From the NCBI GenBank assembly GCA_000277545.1, contig AKXM01000004.1, positions 124,001-188,000 of the forward strand: a stretch of 64,000 nucleotides of DNA. The letters are read 5' to 3'. The notes under the pieces are model-generated. The model was not told the DNA's origin. It saw only the letters and a program-made list of their open reading frames with translations, and ran no database searches. The stretch is from Enterobacter sp. Ag1. GTDB lineage: Bacteria > Pseudomonadota > Gammaproteobacteria > Enterobacterales > Enterobacteriaceae. Position numbers and translations under genes: made by a program. Positions 1 to 9,082 of the stretch are shown piece after piece. The number at the start of each line of letters is the position of its first letter. Within the stretch, counting starts at the first letter, position 1.

Positions 1-443
1 AAAATATTATTGAAGGCCCGGTCATCGTTAAGGGCGAGCCGAAAGCAGAAGCCATTGTCCGGGCGCGCGAGCTGCTGGAGAAGGTGGGCTTAAGCGGGAA
101 AGAGAACAGCTACCCACGTCGCCTGTCAGGCGGGCAGCAGCAGCGGGTGGCGATTGCCCGTGCGTTGGCCATGCGGCCAGAAGTTATTTTGTTTGATGAA
201 CCGACTTCGGCGCTGGATCCTGAGCTGGTGGGAGAAGTGCTGAATACTATTCGCCAGCTGGCGAATGAGAAACGCACCATGGTCATTGTGACCCACGAAA
301 TGAGCTTCGCCCGGGATGTGGCCGACCGGGCAATATTCATGGATCAGGGCAAGATTGTGGAGCAGGGGCCGGCAAAAGCGCTTTTCGCCAGCCCACAGCA
401 GCCGCGCACGCGGCAATTTCTGGAGAAATTTTTGACCCAGTAA
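1..443 (+). CDS. tcyN: L-cystine ABC transporter ATP-binding protein (3' part)
   Basis: This is the C-terminal part of the ATPase that drives L-cystine/diaminopimelate uptake with the TcyL permease and TcyJ (FliY) binding protein at the inner membrane. The reading frame is open from base 3, so the start lies outside the window. Visible motifs are the ABC signature LSGGQQQR, the Walker B segment VILFDEPTSALDP and the H-loop histidine in VIVTHEMSFA. The end FLEKFLTQ matches E. coli YecC/TcyN. Its position just before sdiA is the E. coli order, except for the reverse-strand CoA-transferase gene lying between them. Walker A is not in the window. Confidence 0.93.
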   Translation, partial: NIIEGPVIVKGEPKAEAIVRARELLEKVGLSGKENSYPRRLSGGQQQRVAIARALAMRPEVILFDEPTSALDPELVGEVLNTIRQLANEKRTMVIVTHEMSFARDVADRAIFMDQGKIVEQGPAKALFASPQQPRTRQFLEKFLTQ

Positions 444-462
444 CCGCTAGGCAGGCCTGGTT

Positions 463-1824
463 TCACCCCCAGGCGGCTTTCGCGGAGCCGAGTGCCGCCG
501 GTGGTGTGCCCCAGATAACCGGCGTGCCTGCCAGCCTCAGCGGGAACTTCAACCGGTTTCCCAGCCCAAAGGCAGACCACTCCATCGTCGGCTGGTAATC
601 ATGCGGGCCGATAGCGGCAAGCGCTGATTGACCTCCTGCCGGGCAAGACATTAATAAAGCGGCCGTTCGGGCGAGCGACAGGCGTGCGCTGTAGCCCTGA
701 CGCTGCTCATTTCGGACCTGGAGGCCTTTTAGCACTGCAGCGGCAAGCAGGTAACCCGTGGCGTGATCCAGTGCCTGAACCGGGAGCGGGTGAGGCCGCC
801 CGGTATTTTTCCAGTGCATGCCCGCGTCGGCGATACCGCTGGACATCTGGACCAGGCTGTCGAAACCACGGCGGTTACGCCACGGCCCGTGCCATCCCCA
901 GGCGTTGAGCGACACGTCTATCAGACCGGGAGAGAGCTGCTGTCGGGTTTCGGCATCAAAACCCAGGGCTTCCAGAGCATCCGCCCGGTAGCCATGCACC
1001 AGCACATCGGTATCGGCGAGCAGGGCCTTGAACTGCTCTCTGCCTTCGGCAGATCTGAGGTCGAGCCTCGCGCATTTTTTCCCGAGAGTAACTTCCTCAA
1101 CCAGCGTCGGCTCTTCCCATTCAGGGGGATCAAGGCGCAGCACCTGCGCCCCAAGCCCGGCCAAAAATCGGGTGGCAACCGGGCCAGCAATAATACGAGT
1201 GAGATCCAGCACGCGGAGGCCTGCCAGCGGGCGGGCTGGTGGCAATGCTAATGCAGGGCGAGGGGCTTCGGCATGGCGTTGCTGCCAGAACAATGGCTCT
1301 GCCGCAACGGTTTTCCCATGAGGATGCTTCAGCCATTCGTCGTGGCTTAACATCGCTGCCGCGCATCCACCTGCGGCAACGATCGCCGCTTCAAGCTCAG
1401 TTTTTCCCCACGCGGTAACTCGCTGGGCGAGCGCTGATTTATCCTTGCTCACACCCAGGATGCTTTCCATTGCCTGGCGATGATGCGGCGCGTTGGTATG
1501 CAGGCGGATCCAGCCGTCCCGAGTGGCATAATCCCCGGCAAACTCATCCCACAGCGCGGCAGGAGCGCGGTTCACGGGGAAATGGCTGCTTGAAAACCAG
1601 TATGAGGCCAGCCGCTGGTCTATATAAAGCGGCGCATCCGGGCGAGCAAGCAGCGCTCTCAGGGCACAACCCGCCGTCGCCAGGCTGGCGGTGGCGAATT
1701 CGGTCACAGGAAAACGGGAACTGAGCTCACCTTTACCCGTCACGGCCACTGACGGCTGAGCGATTTCCAGCCCCAGATCCCGAACCATTGATCCGAAGAG
1801 GAGGGAAAACGAAGATTTAACCAT
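463..1824 (-). CDS. CaiB/BaiF (family III) CoA-transferase-like protein, permuted architecture
   Basis: Residues about 199-335 carry the family III CoA-transferase N-terminal core: LAGLRVLDLTR, IIAGPVATRFLAGLGAQV, and a GFDSLVQMSSG segment whose Asp322 aligns with the catalytic aspartate. In this family that residue forms an acyl anhydride during CoA transfer between carboxylic acids. Residues 1-195 instead resemble the distal half of such enzymes (a DGWIRLH segment near 103), so the halves appear swapped or the protein is a truncated tandem. The substrate is unknown. A GGAG lies 6 bases before the ATG. It is divergent from sdiA and absent at this site in E. coli. It could be an acyl-CoA transferase or a degenerate non-catalytic member. 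Confidence 0.75.
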   Translation of the reverse strand: MVKSSFSLLFGSMVRDLGLEIAQPSVAVTGKGELSSRFPVTEFATASLATAGCALRALLARPDAPLYIDQRLASYWFSSSHFPVNRAPAALWDEFAGDYATRDGWIRLHTNAPHHRQAMESILGVSKDKSALAQRVTAWGKTELEAAIVAAGGCAAAMLSHDEWLKHPHGKTVAAEPLFWQQRHAEAPRPALALPPARPLAGLRVLDLTRIIAGPVATRFLAGLGAQVLRLDPPEWEEPTLVEEVTLGKKCARLDLRSAEGREQFKALLADTDVLVHGYRADALEALGFDAETRQQLSPGLIDVSLNAWGWHGPWRNRRGFDSLVQMSSGIADAGMHWKNTGRPHPLPVQALDHATGYLLAAAVLKGLQVRNEQRQGYSARLSLARTAALLMSCPAGGQSALAAIGPHDYQPTMEWSAFGLGNRLKFPLRLAGTPVIWGTPPAALGSAKAAWG

Positions 1825-1977
1825 ACAGAGCTCCAGTAAATTTTTCCTGACATATGTAAAAACCGAAGAATTGTGGCGGAAAAACCATAAATCACATTAA
1901 TTAGTTTAATAAATGTGTTAGCTTATTACATTCTATTAATGAAATACTTTTTAGCGCCAGGAGAGACGCCAGATATA

Positions 1978-2700
1978 ATGCTGGAACGTAACTTTTTTAG
2001 CTGGCGACGGGAAGCGCTCGAACTTTTCCTGTCAATTACTGAAGCCAGCGAATTACAAACTTTAGTTCAACAACAAACTCAGCGCCTCGAGTTTGATTAT
2101 TTTTCGCTGTGTGTGCGGCACCCGGTGCCTTTTACGCGACCTAAATTATCATTGCAGAGTTCTTATCCGCAAAAATGGCTGGAGTGGTACGTGACTGAAA
2201 ACTATTTTGCCATTGACCCGGTATTGAAACAGTCTAATTTCATGCGGGGTGAAATAATCTGGAGCGATGCCCTGTTTGCTGAATCTCGTGAGCTTTGGGA
2301 TGCCGCGCGCGATCACGGTCTGGCGACCGGGCGCACACATTGCGTGATGGCCCCTAATCGTACGGCGGGTTTTCTCTCCGTTTCACGCTCTGGCGTTCGC
2401 AAGGAACTTGTGTCGGAAGATGAACTTGGGCTGCGGCTGAGCTACCTTGCCGAGCTGAGTATGGCGACGTTAAATCGGCTGGACGATCCGTCGGTCGAGA
2501 TGATTGACATGAAGCTCAGCAAGCGCGAAAGAGAGATTCTTCAGTGGACAGGCGAAGGGAAAACGTCGGCAGAAATTGCGATTATCCTGTCCATTTCTGA
2601 GAACACGGTGAACTTCCATCAGAAGAATATGCAGAAGAAATTCAACGCGCCAAACAAGACGCAGATAGCCTGCTATGCGGCGGCGATGGGGATTATCTGA
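1978..2700 (+). CDS. sdiA: Orphan LuxR-family N-acyl-homoserine lactone receptor SdiA
   Basis: A 240-residue quorum-sensing regulator that binds exogenous acyl-homoserine lactones and DNA in the cytoplasm. The N-terminal autoinducer-binding domain (about 1-170) retains the family's Tyr and the Asp-Pro pair in NYFAIDPV and the Trp in IIWSD. The C-terminal HTH (about 175-240) reads KREREILQWTGEGKTSAEIA...SENTVNFH. I chose the ATG at 1978 because the protein then begins MLERNFFSWRR, collinear with E. coli SdiA (240 aa). An in-frame start at 1915 would add 21 unrelated residues. No luxI-type synthase is present in the window. The ligand domain diverges from E. coli much more than the HTH does. 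Confidence 0.95.
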   Translation: MLERNFFSWRREALELFLSITEASELQTLVQQQTQRLEFDYFSLCVRHPVPFTRPKLSLQSSYPQKWLEWYVTENYFAIDPVLKQSNFMRGEIIWSDALFAESRELWDAARDHGLATGRTHCVMAPNRTAGFLSVSRSGVRKELVSEDELGLRLSYLAELSMATLNRLDDPSVEMIDMKLSKREREILQWTGEGKTSAEIAIILSISENTVNFHQKNMQKKFNAPNKTQIACYAAAMGII

Positions 2701-2768
2701 ACCTGGAGGGCAAGTGTTGCGTCAGGTGCTGACGGCTGGCGAACCCGGATTCTGCCAGCCGCCCCGGC

Positions 2769-2993
2769 TTATTGACGGTAAGCCTGTTTAATTTGCTTAA
2801 CGGTATTGCTGAATACTTCAGCCTGAGTTGGGTCTTCCAGTTGAGCGATCTGCTTTTCCATTTTCAGGATAACGCGGCCCGCATCGGCCTGGCCCATAGC
2901 CTGCAGCATCAGGGTTAACAGCGTCTTCAGACAGGTGACTTCTTGTGCCAGTTCACGGGTGTTTTCGGCGGTGGAAAAATCTGGAGTGCTCAT
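2769..2993 (-). CDS. yecF: YecF, DUF2594 protein
   Basis: A 74-residue acidic, helix-rich cytoplasmic protein of unknown function, matching E. coli YecF (DUF2594) in length and place between sdiA and uvrY. No signal peptide or membrane segment is visible. The start ATG is preceded by GAGGAAAGTAA, a good ribosome site. It is transcribed away from uvrY, with a 482-base divergent region between them. The sequence gives no catalytic motif, so no function is proposed. Confidence 0.9.
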   Translation of the reverse strand: MSTPDFSTAENTRELAQEVTCLKTLLTLMLQAMGQADAGRVILKMEKQIAQLEDPTQAEVFSNTVKQIKQAYRQ

Positions 2994-3475
2994 TTACTTT
3001 CCTCAATGCTTAGTTTGTACGCTGCCATTATGCACAGTGATATTCATAAGGCGGCGGAGTATACCATAACATTCATCAGAATTATTCATGTTCGACGAAT
3101 GAGAATGCGTCTGAATGTTTATGGTAATAAACAACCCTTGCTCAGGGTTATTCCCGCAGGAAGCGATGAGAATTAAAAGAAATTGTTTCGCTCTCGTTTA
3201 ACTAACGTTAAATAAAGAGAGAGAAGAAGGATTTTATTCTTGATGATGGTCGCATTTTGATAATTAGCTGTTTTTTAATCAGAGAATAATCGCCTGAACA
3301 CGATGCTTAGAATGTTGAGGTGTGCCGCAGAAACAGATCTGAAAGTAAAGATATATTCTTCTTAAGTGTTAACAGAATGTGCTGACCGCAATTTGGATTT
3401 TAATGTTGCCGGAAAAACGTTAATATATGGCCAATTAGCTATCAGCAGCGTTATCCCTTTCTGGAGAATAGCCCT
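2994..3475. other. Intergenic region between yecF and uvrY
   Basis: This is 482 AT-rich bases between divergent yecF and uvrY. A short inverted repeat (AACCCT...AGGGTT, near 3134-3150) is visible. No convincing coding frame is present; the apparent 77-codon frame at 2943-3176 overlaps yecF antisense and has no recognisable features. The region must hold the promoters of both genes, but I could not pick a -35/-10 pair with confidence. Confidence 0.5.
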
Positions 3476-4132
3476 TTGATCAACGTTCTTCTTGTTGATG
3501 ACCACGAACTGGTGCGCGCAGGGATACGACGCATTCTGGAAGAGATTAAAGGCATCAAAGTCTCGGGTGAAGTTAACTGCGGTGAGGATGCCATCAAATG
3601 GTGCCGCAGTAACCCGGTCGATGTCGTGTTAATGGATATGAATATGCCGGGGATAGGTGGCCTGGAAGCCACCCGTAAAATTGCCCGCTACTCTTCAGAT
3701 ATCAAAGTTATCATGTTGACTATCCACACTGAGAACCCGCTGCCTGCCAAAGTCATGCAGGCCGGTGCGGCAGGGTATCTAAGTAAAGGCGCAGCGCCTC
3801 AGGACGTGGTAAATGCCATTCGTTCCGTTAATGCGGGCCAGCGTTACATCGCCTCCGACATTGCCCAACAGATGGCCTTAAGCCAGATTGCACCCGAGGC
3901 AGAATCCCCCTTTGCCAGTTTGTCTGAGCGTGAATTACAGATTATGCTGATGATCACCAAAGGCCAGAAGGTCAATGAGATCTCTGAGCAGCTTAATCTC
4001 AGCCCTAAAACGGTGAACAGTTACCGCTACCGCATGTTTAGTAAACTGAATATCAGCGGGGACGTGGAGCTGACGCACCTGGCGATTCGCCACGGGTTAT
4101 TCAATGCGGAGACGTTAATCAGCAGTGAGTGA
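3476..4132 (+). CDS. uvrY: Response regulator UvrY of the BarA/UvrY system
   Basis: A 218-residue NarL/FixJ-type regulator phosphorylated by the sensor BarA. In the family it activates the CsrB/CsrC small RNAs and so relieves CsrA control of carbon storage and motility. The receiver domain (1-120) shows the acidic pair in LLVDDHE, the phospho-acceptor Asp54 in [10 protein letters not shown] and the Lys of LSKGAAP. The LuxR-type HTH (about 145-210) reads [21 protein letters not shown]...[11 protein letters not shown]. Translation starts at TTG 3476, nine bases after GGAG; E. coli uvrY also uses TTG. It overlaps uvrC by 8 bases, the classic uvrY-uvrC operon. Confidence 0.97.
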   Translation: MINVLLVDDHELVRAGIRRILEEIKGIKVSGEVNCGEDAIKWCRSNPVDVVLMDMNMPGIGGLEATRKIARYSSDIKVIMLTIHTENPLPAKVMQAGAAGYLSKGAAPQDVVNAIRSVNAGQRYIASDIAQQMALSQIAPEAESPFASLSERELQIMLMITKGQKVNEISEQLNLSPKTVNSYRYRMFSKLNISGDVELTHLAIRHGLFNAETLISSE

Positions 4133-5957
4133 ACCTTTTGATTCCCGGGCTTTTCTCAAGACGGTAACCAGCCAGCCCGGCGTCTACCGCATGTACGATG
4201 CCGGCGGCACGGTTATCTATGTCGGCAAAGCTAAAGACCTGAAGAAACGCCTCTCCAGCTATTTCCGCACGAATCTTGCCAGCCGTAAAACTGAGGCGCT
4301 GGTGGCGTTGATCCAGCACATTGATGTCACGGTGACCCACACGGAAACCGAGGCTTTGCTGCTGGAGCACAACTACATCAAGCTCTATCAGCCGCGCTAC
4401 AACGTGCTGCTGCGAGACGATAAATCCTATCCCTTTATCTTCCTGAGCGCCGACAGCCATCCGCGGCTGGCGATGCACCGCGGCGCGAAGCACGCGAAGG
4501 GAGAATACTTTGGCCCGTTTCCTAACGGTTATGCGGTGCGGGAAACGCTGGCGCTGCTGCAAAAAGTCTTTCCGGTTCGCCAGTGTGAAAACAGCGTGTA
4601 CCGCAACCGCTCGCGGCCTTGCCTTCAGTATCAAATCGGCCGCTGTCTTGGCCCCTGTGTTTCAGGCCTGGTCACAGAAGAAGACTATGCCCGGCAGGTG
4701 GACTATGTTCGCCTGTTTTTAGCCGGGAAGGACGACCAGGTGCTGACGCAGCTTATTTCCCGCATGGAAGCGGCGAGCAAAAATCTTGAATTTGAAGAGG
4801 CCGCGAGGATCCGCGATCAGATTCAGGCGGTCCGACGTATTACCGAAAAACAGTTTGTCTCCAACACCGGCGACGATCTGGACGTGATTGGTGTCTCCTT
4901 TGATGCGGGTATGGCCTGCGTACACGTCTTGTTCATTCGCCAGGGCAAAGTATTGGGCAGCCGCAGCTACTTCCCGAAAGTCCCGGCAGGCACCGAACTT
5001 AGCGAAGTGGTGGAGACGTTTGTCGGGCAGTTCTATCTCCAGGGCAGCCAGATGCGCACGCTGCCGTCTGAAATCCTGCTCGACTTCGCGCTGGCGGACA
5101 AATCTCTGCTGGCGGATTCGTTGAGCGAGCTGGCCGGGCGTAAAGTGAATGTGCAGACTAAACCTCGCGGCGATCGGGCGCGTTACCTGAAGCTTGCCCG
5201 CACCAACGCGGCAACGGCGCTGGTGACAAAACTTTCACAGCAATCCACCATCCAGCAGCGCCTGAAAGCGCTGGCCGAAGTGCTAAAACTTCCTGAAGTG
5301 AAGCGGATGGAGTGTTTTGATATCAGCCATACGATGGGGGAGCAAACCGTCGCTTCCTGCGTGGTGTTCGACAGTAACGGCCCGCTTCGGGCGGAATACC
5401 GCCGCTACAATATTACCGGTATTACGCCGGGGGACGACTACGCCGCCATGAATCAGGTGCTGCGCCGCCGCTACGGTAAAGCAATAGAAGAGAGCAAAAT
5501 CCCGGACGTGATCCTGATCGACGGCGGGAAGGGGCAGTTGGGGCAGGCGAAGGCGGTGTTTGCCGAGCTGGACGTGCCCTGGGATAAACACCATCCTTTA
5601 TTGTTGGGCGTGGCCAAAGGCAGCGACCGCAAAGCCGGGCTGGAAACATTATTCTTTGAGCCCGAAGGTGAGGGGTTCTCCTTACCGCCGGATTCTCCGG
5701 CGCTGCACGTGATCCAACACATTCGCGATGATTCACACGATCATGCGATCTCCGGCCACCGTAAAAAACGAGCGAAGGTGAAAAGCACCAGTTCGCTGGA
5801 GACGATTGAAGGCATCGGGCCAAAGCGCCGTCAGATGCTGCTGAAGTATATGGGCGGATTGCAACCGTTAATCAACGCCTCCATCGAGGAGATAGCAAAA
5901 GTGCCGGGCATCTCGCAGGCATTGGCAGAAAAGATCTACTACTCGTTGAAACATTAA
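4125..5957 (+). CDS. uvrC: Excinuclease ABC subunit C
   Basis: This 610-residue nuclease cuts on both sides of a DNA lesion after UvrA/UvrB loading in nucleotide excision repair. Order of parts: GIY-YIG nuclease (about 16-95, [27 protein letters not shown]), the UVR UvrB-binding motif (about 205-240, [11 protein letters not shown]), the RNase H-like endonuclease (about 390-540, [21 protein letters not shown] and IDGGKGQL), and tandem helix-hairpin-helix at the end ([16 protein letters not shown]). It starts at GTG 4125 inside the end of uvrY, so the two are translationally coupled. Length equals E. coli UvrC. Confidence 0.98.
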   Translation: MSEPFDSRAFLKTVTSQPGVYRMYDAGGTVIYVGKAKDLKKRLSSYFRTNLASRKTEALVALIQHIDVTVTHTETEALLLEHNYIKLYQPRYNVLLRDDKSYPFIFLSADSHPRLAMHRGAKHAKGEYFGPFPNGYAVRETLALLQKVFPVRQCENSVYRNRSRPCLQYQIGRCLGPCVSGLVTEEDYARQVDYVRLFLAGKDDQVLTQLISRMEAASKNLEFEEAARIRDQIQAVRRITEKQFVSNTGDDLDVIGVSFDAGMACVHVLFIRQGKVLGSRSYFPKVPAGTELSEVVETFVGQFYLQGSQMRTLPSEILLDFALADKSLLADSLSELAGRKVNVQTKPRGDRARYLKLARTNAATALVTKLSQQSTIQQRLKALAEVLKLPEVKRMECFDISHTMGEQTVASCVVFDSNGPLRAEYRRYNITGITPGDDYAAMNQVLRRRYGKAIEESKIPDVILIDGGKGQLGQAKAVFAELDVPWDKHHPLLLGVAKGSDRKAGLETLFFEPEGEGFSLPPDSPALHVIQHIRDDSHDHAISGHRKKRAKVKSTSSLETIEGIGPKRRQMLLKYMGGLQPLINASIEEIAKVPGISQALAEKIYYSLKH

Positions 5958-6014
5958 GGGCTCTGTAGCAACATAGAGACAATTTCCACTTATGACAGAT
6001 AGTTAACTGGCACT

Positions 6015-6563
6015 ATGCGATTCAATATCCCAACACTGCTCACGCTGTTTCGTGTCATCCTTATCCCGTTCTTTGTGCTGGCGTTTTATCTGCCGTTCAA
6101 CTGGGCACCTTTCCTTTGCGCTTTCATTTTTTGGCTGGCGGCCATAACCGACTGGTTTGACGGTTTTCTTGCGCGTCGCTGGAACCAAAGTACCCGCTTC
6201 GGCGCATTCCTCGATCCCGTTGCCGATAAGGTGATGGTGGTGGTGGCGCTGGTGCTGGTGGTAGAGCATTATCACGCCTGGTGGGTGACCTTGCCTGCGG
6301 CCACGATGATCGCCCGCGAGATCATTATTTCCGCGCTGCGTGAATGGATGGCGGAAATTGGTAAGCGCAGCCGTGTGGCGGTTTCCTGGATCGGTAAAAC
6401 CAAAACAATGGCGCAAATGTTGGCGCTGATTGGCATGCTTTGGCGGCCAAACATGTGGATTGAGTACACCGGTATCGCGCTTTTCTTCGTTGCGGCGGTG
6501 CTAACGTTCTGGTCAATGTTCCAATATTTGGCCGCGGCACGCGGTGATTTGCTCGAACCGTGA
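6015..6563 (+). CDS. pgsA: CDP-diacylglycerol-glycerol-3-phosphate 3-phosphatidyltransferase
   Basis: A 182-residue inner-membrane enzyme making phosphatidylglycerol phosphate from CDP-diacylglycerol and glycerol-3-phosphate, the committed step to phosphatidylglycerol and cardiolipin. The CDP-alcohol phosphotransferase motif D-G-x2-A-R-x8-G-x3-D-x3-D is complete at about residues 41-67 (DG-FL-AR ... G-AFL-D-PVA-D). Several hydrophobic helices span the rest. It follows uvrC by 57 bases and precedes the tRNA cluster as in E. coli. The Shine-Dalgarno is weak, but the [13 protein letters not shown] start is collinear with the family. Confidence 0.97.
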   Translation: MRFNIPTLLTLFRVILIPFFVLAFYLPFNWAPFLCAFIFWLAAITDWFDGFLARRWNQSTRFGAFLDPVADKVMVVVALVLVVEHYHAWWVTLPAATMIAREIIISALREWMAEIGKRSRVAVSWIGKTKTMAQMLALIGMLWRPNMWIEYTGIALFFVAAVLTFWSMFQYLAAARGDLLEP

Positions 6564-6613
6564 TCTATCCGACGCAAAATTCAGCAAACGATTCGTGGTG
6601 TTAGAAAATTTCA

Positions 6614-6641
6614 TTGACTCATTGCGTCAGGTAAGTAGAAT
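6614..6641 (+). promoter_or_regulatory. Sigma-70 promoter of the glyW-cysT-leuZ tRNA operon
   Basis: TTGACT (6614-6619), a 16-base spacer and TAGAAT (6636-6641), followed by a GC-rich GCAACGC stretch, as in stringently controlled stable-RNA promoters. It lies 90 bases before tRNA-Gly in a stretch with no other gene. The inference is from motif and position only. Confidence 0.6.
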
Positions 6642-6730
6642 GCAACGCATCGAAAGGCAGCAAGGTTTGCCGGAAGATAATAAAATCAAGTGATTAGCTT
6701 AATAGCCACCAACAGTCACTTGTACAAAAA

Positions 6731-6806
<76 letters not shown>

Positions 6807-6855
6807 AATTCAGGTAATAGACTTTCTGTTGCCGCCTGAAAAGGCAAAAGATTTT

Positions 6856-6929
6856 GGCGCGTTAGCAAAGCGGTTATGTAGCGGATTGCAAATCCGTCTA
6901 GTCCGGTTCGACTCCGGAACGCGCCTCCA
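6856..6929 (+). tRNA. cysT: tRNA-Cys (GCA)
   Basis: A 74-base cloverleaf with acceptor GGCGCGT pairing to ACGCGCC, anticodon loop TTGCAAA giving GCA, T-loop GGTTCGACTCC, discriminator U and encoded CCA. The U73 discriminator is the known identity element for CysRS. Confidence 0.98.
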
Positions 6930-6941
6930 ATTTCTTCCCGA

Positions 6942-7027
6942 GCCCGGATGGTGAAATCGGTAGACACAAGGGATTTAAAATCCCTCGGCTTATGGCTGTG
7001 CGGGTTCAAGTCCCGCTCCGGGTACCA
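6942..7027 (+). tRNA. leuZ: tRNA-Leu (TAA)
   Basis: An 86-base class II tRNA with a long variable arm, acceptor GCCCGGA pairing to TCCGGGT, anticodon loop TTTAAAA giving TAA, and encoded ACCA. It is last in the operon and followed by a strong terminator at 7071. No integrase or attachment-site duplication is visible next to it. Confidence 0.98.
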
Positions 7028-7070
7028 TGGGAATAAAAAGAATAAAATCAATGATAAGCAGTGTCGTGTA

Positions 7071-7092
7071 AACCACCTTCGGGTGGTTTTTT
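7071..7092 (+). terminator. Rho-independent terminator of the tRNA operon
   Basis: AACCACC - TTCG - GGTGGTT hairpin followed by a run of T, 43 bases after leuZ. The UUCG loop is a very stable tetraloop. Confidence 0.9.
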
Positions 7093-7185
7093 ATTGCCTG
7101 CGATTTGCCATTCTGAAAATTATCCTGCCTGTTCCGCTAAAAGCATGCCATGCTAAACCCTTCCCTGGCATTCCATCTGGTAACG

Positions 7186-7893
7186 ATGAACATTTTCTCC
7201 CGACACCCATTTGATGTCGCTTTCCAGGGCCGCGCGCTCAAGGCTGACAGCATTTTCGCCAGTAAAGGCCACGTCCTGATGATCCACGGAGGTTCAAAAG
7301 ACCGCGAGGCGAGCCTTCGGTACCGGCACTTAATGGCTGAGCTGGGTTTTGGCAGCACGGCTTTTGATTGTATCGGGCATGGGGAAACTGGCGGCGATCT
7401 CTCTCAATCTTCTTTAATCAGCCGCACAGACCAGGCCCTTGCGGTTGCCGAACATTTAGGTTCTCAACTGACCGGCTGCATGGGCGTCAGCATGGGGGCG
7501 TACAACGCTTTGCAACTGAGCCAATCCGTGTCTCTGCGTTCCCTTATCCTGATGGTGCCGGGCGTGTATCACCCTTCGGCTTACCGGGTAAACTTCGGGC
7601 CTGAATTTTCCGCCATTATCCGCCAGCCGCGAAGCTGGGCCGACAGTGACGCCTGGCAGGCCGTGACTGAGTTTGGCGGTAATGTTCTGGTCATCGCTGC
7701 GGCTGAAGACCGGGTGATCCCGGCGGAGATCCCGCCCCGGCTTTATGATTCGACGTCGGGGCAGGGCAAACATGCTTTGCTGACCGTGCCGGGTGCCGAC
7801 CACAACAGCGTCTGGCAGGCGCTGCAGCACGATCCCCCGCTCTACGAAAAAACCTGTCAATTATTGGTGGAATGCCTGACGAAAGCGGAATGA
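7186..7893 (+). CDS. Alpha/beta hydrolase of unknown substrate
   Basis: A serine hydrolase-fold protein of 235 residues from the ATG at 7186 (247 from the alternative ATG at 7150). Visible are the oxyanion-side MIHGG, the nucleophile elbow GVSMG with its serine near residue 102, a likely acid in AAEDRVIP and the histidine in GADHNSVW. No signal peptide or membrane helix is seen, so it is probably cytoplasmic. I prefer 7186 because homology-like sequence (FDVAFQGRAL) begins right after it, but neither start has a good ribosome site. It stands alone between the tRNA operon and yecA. The substrate cannot be told; esterase, lipase-like or carbon-carbon hydrolase are all possible. Confidence 0.75.
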   Translation: MNIFSRHPFDVAFQGRALKADSIFASKGHVLMIHGGSKDREASLRYRHLMAELGFGSTAFDCIGHGETGGDLSQSSLISRTDQALAVAEHLGSQLTGCMGVSMGAYNALQLSQSVSLRSLILMVPGVYHPSAYRVNFGPEFSAIIRQPRSWADSDAWQAVTEFGGNVLVIAAAEDRVIPAEIPPRLYDSTSGQGKHALLTVPGADHNSVWQALQHDPPLYEKTCQLLVECLTKAE

Positions 7894-7966
7894 AAATGAC
7901 TCGTCGCGCGTAGAACGGGTACACTACGCCAAATTTTATTCAAAACGCGAGACGAGGAAGCCAAAA

Positions 7967-8542
7967 ATGACCCAGGGCCCGCTGAACGAAGACGAAATTA
8001 TCTGGCTGGATGACATTCTGCTGAAGTACGGCACCGCGCATTCGGTGATTGATGTAGCCGAGCTGGATGGGCTGCTCACGGCGCTGCTGTCAGGTCCAAC
8101 TGTGACCGAACCTGCTACCGTGCTGAGGGCGGTATGGGGCGGCGATGTCGAGCCGGAATGGGAAAGCAAAGAAGAGCTGACGCGCTTTAGCGTACTGGTG
8201 TTCCAGCATATGAACGACATTGCCGAACGCCTGGCGGAGTATCCGGGGCAGTTTGAGCCTCTGTTTGGTACCAGCGAAGTGGATAACCGCGAAATCACCA
8301 TCGTGGAAGAGTGGTGCTACGGCTACATGCGCGGTGTGTCACTGGAAAGCTGGCCTGCGCTGCCGGCAGAACTTCAGCCAGAGCTGGAGGCGATTGCCCT
8401 GCATGGGCTGGAAGAGAATGAAGCGAAGTTTGAAAGCCTGACGCCGGAAGCATTTCTGGCGAGCATTGAGGCGATTAAACCTGCGGCACTGGCGTTATAC
8501 GGATACTGGCACAGCCAGCGAAACGGCGGGGCGCTGCACTAA
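7967..8542 (+). CDS. yecA: YecA/UPF0149 family protein lacking the SEC-C tail
   Basis: The 191 residues match the UPF0149 domain of E. coli YecA throughout (LNEDEIIWLDDILLKYG, DVAELDGLLTALLSGP, IVEEWCYGYMRGV). E. coli YecA is about 221 residues and ends in a SecA-like zinc-binding SEC-C motif. Here the protein stops after GYWHSQRNGGALH, and no frame downstream encodes the Cys-x-Cys...Cys-Cys/His tail. The tail is involved in metal and ribosome-related binding in the family, so the role here may differ. It is convergent with ftnA, with a small hairpin between. Confidence 0.85.
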   Translation: MTQGPLNEDEIIWLDDILLKYGTAHSVIDVAELDGLLTALLSGPTVTEPATVLRAVWGGDVEPEWESKEELTRFSVLVFQHMNDIAERLAEYPGQFEPLFGTSEVDNREITIVEEWCYGYMRGVSLESWPALPAELQPELEAIALHGLEENEAKFESLTPEAFLASIEAIKPAALALYGYWHSQRNGGALH

Positions 8543-8550
8543 AATGAAAA

Positions 8551-8573
8551 TAGCAGGCCGCAATGGCCTGCTA
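8551..8573. terminator. Hairpin between convergent yecA and ftnA
   Basis: TAGCAGGCC - GCAAT - GGCCTGCTA is a perfect 9-base-pair stem lying between the two stop codons. There is no long T run, so termination is possible but not certain. It may serve both genes. Confidence 0.5.
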
Positions 8574-8584
8574 CTTAACGGCAA

Positions 8585-9082
8585 TTAAGCCTGAGCGTCC
8601 AGCGTGGCCAGCTCTTTATCGACAAAGTAAAGGCCTTCGCCGCTTTTGCCCACCAGGCTGAGTTTATCCAGCACGGATTTAAACAGTTTCTCTTCTTCAT
8701 GCTGCTCGGCAACATACCACTGCAGGAAATTAAAGGTTGGATAATCCTGAGAGGTCATTGCGGAATGGACCAGAGCATTAATCTGACGCGTAATTAACTG
8801 CTCGTGCTCGTAGGTCGCTTTAAATAATTCGGCCAGTGAAGCGTATTCTAAATACGGGGACTGAATGGCGTTAATACGCGGCATGCTCCCGGTATCATTT
8901 AAATATGCAAACAGACGCTGCATGTGCTCCATCTCTTCCTGAGCGTGGCGGCGCAGGAACGCGGCAGCCCCTTCGAAGCTGTGATAGCTGCACCAGGCGC
9001 TCATCTGCTGGTAAAGCAGGGAGGAGTAGAGTTCAAGGTTCATCTGCTCGTTCAGTTTTTCAATCATTTCCGTCTTCAGCAT
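8585..9082 (-). CDS. ftnA: Non-haem ferritin FtnA
   Basis: A 165-residue iron-storage subunit forming a 24-mer shell that oxidises and stores iron in the cytoplasm. Ferroxidase ligands are visible in the four-helix bundle: Glu in [12 protein letters not shown], the HAQEEMEHM pair, and EQHEEEKLF late in the chain. I start at ATG 9082, which has GGAG 6 bases upstream and gives [14 protein letters not shown] like E. coli. An upstream in-frame ATG adds only four residues. A second ferritin-like gene, ftnB, lies 12 kb away. AT-rich, Fur-box-like sequence lies upstream. Confidence 0.96.
   Translation of the reverse strand: MLKTEMIEKLNEQMNLELYSSLLYQQMSAWCSYHSFEGAAAFLRRHAQEEMEHMQRLFAYLNDTGSMPRINAIQSPYLEYASLAELFKATYEHEQLITRQINALVHSAMTSQDYPTFNFLQWYVAEQHEEEKLFKSVLDKLSLVGKSGEGLYFVDKELATLDAQA

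Noticed and set aside
1825-1977. Possible lux-type box between the CoA-transferase gene and sdiA
   Set aside because: Only a short ACATATGT palindrome is visible; it does not resemble an 18-20 base lux box or a known SdiA site well enough to list.
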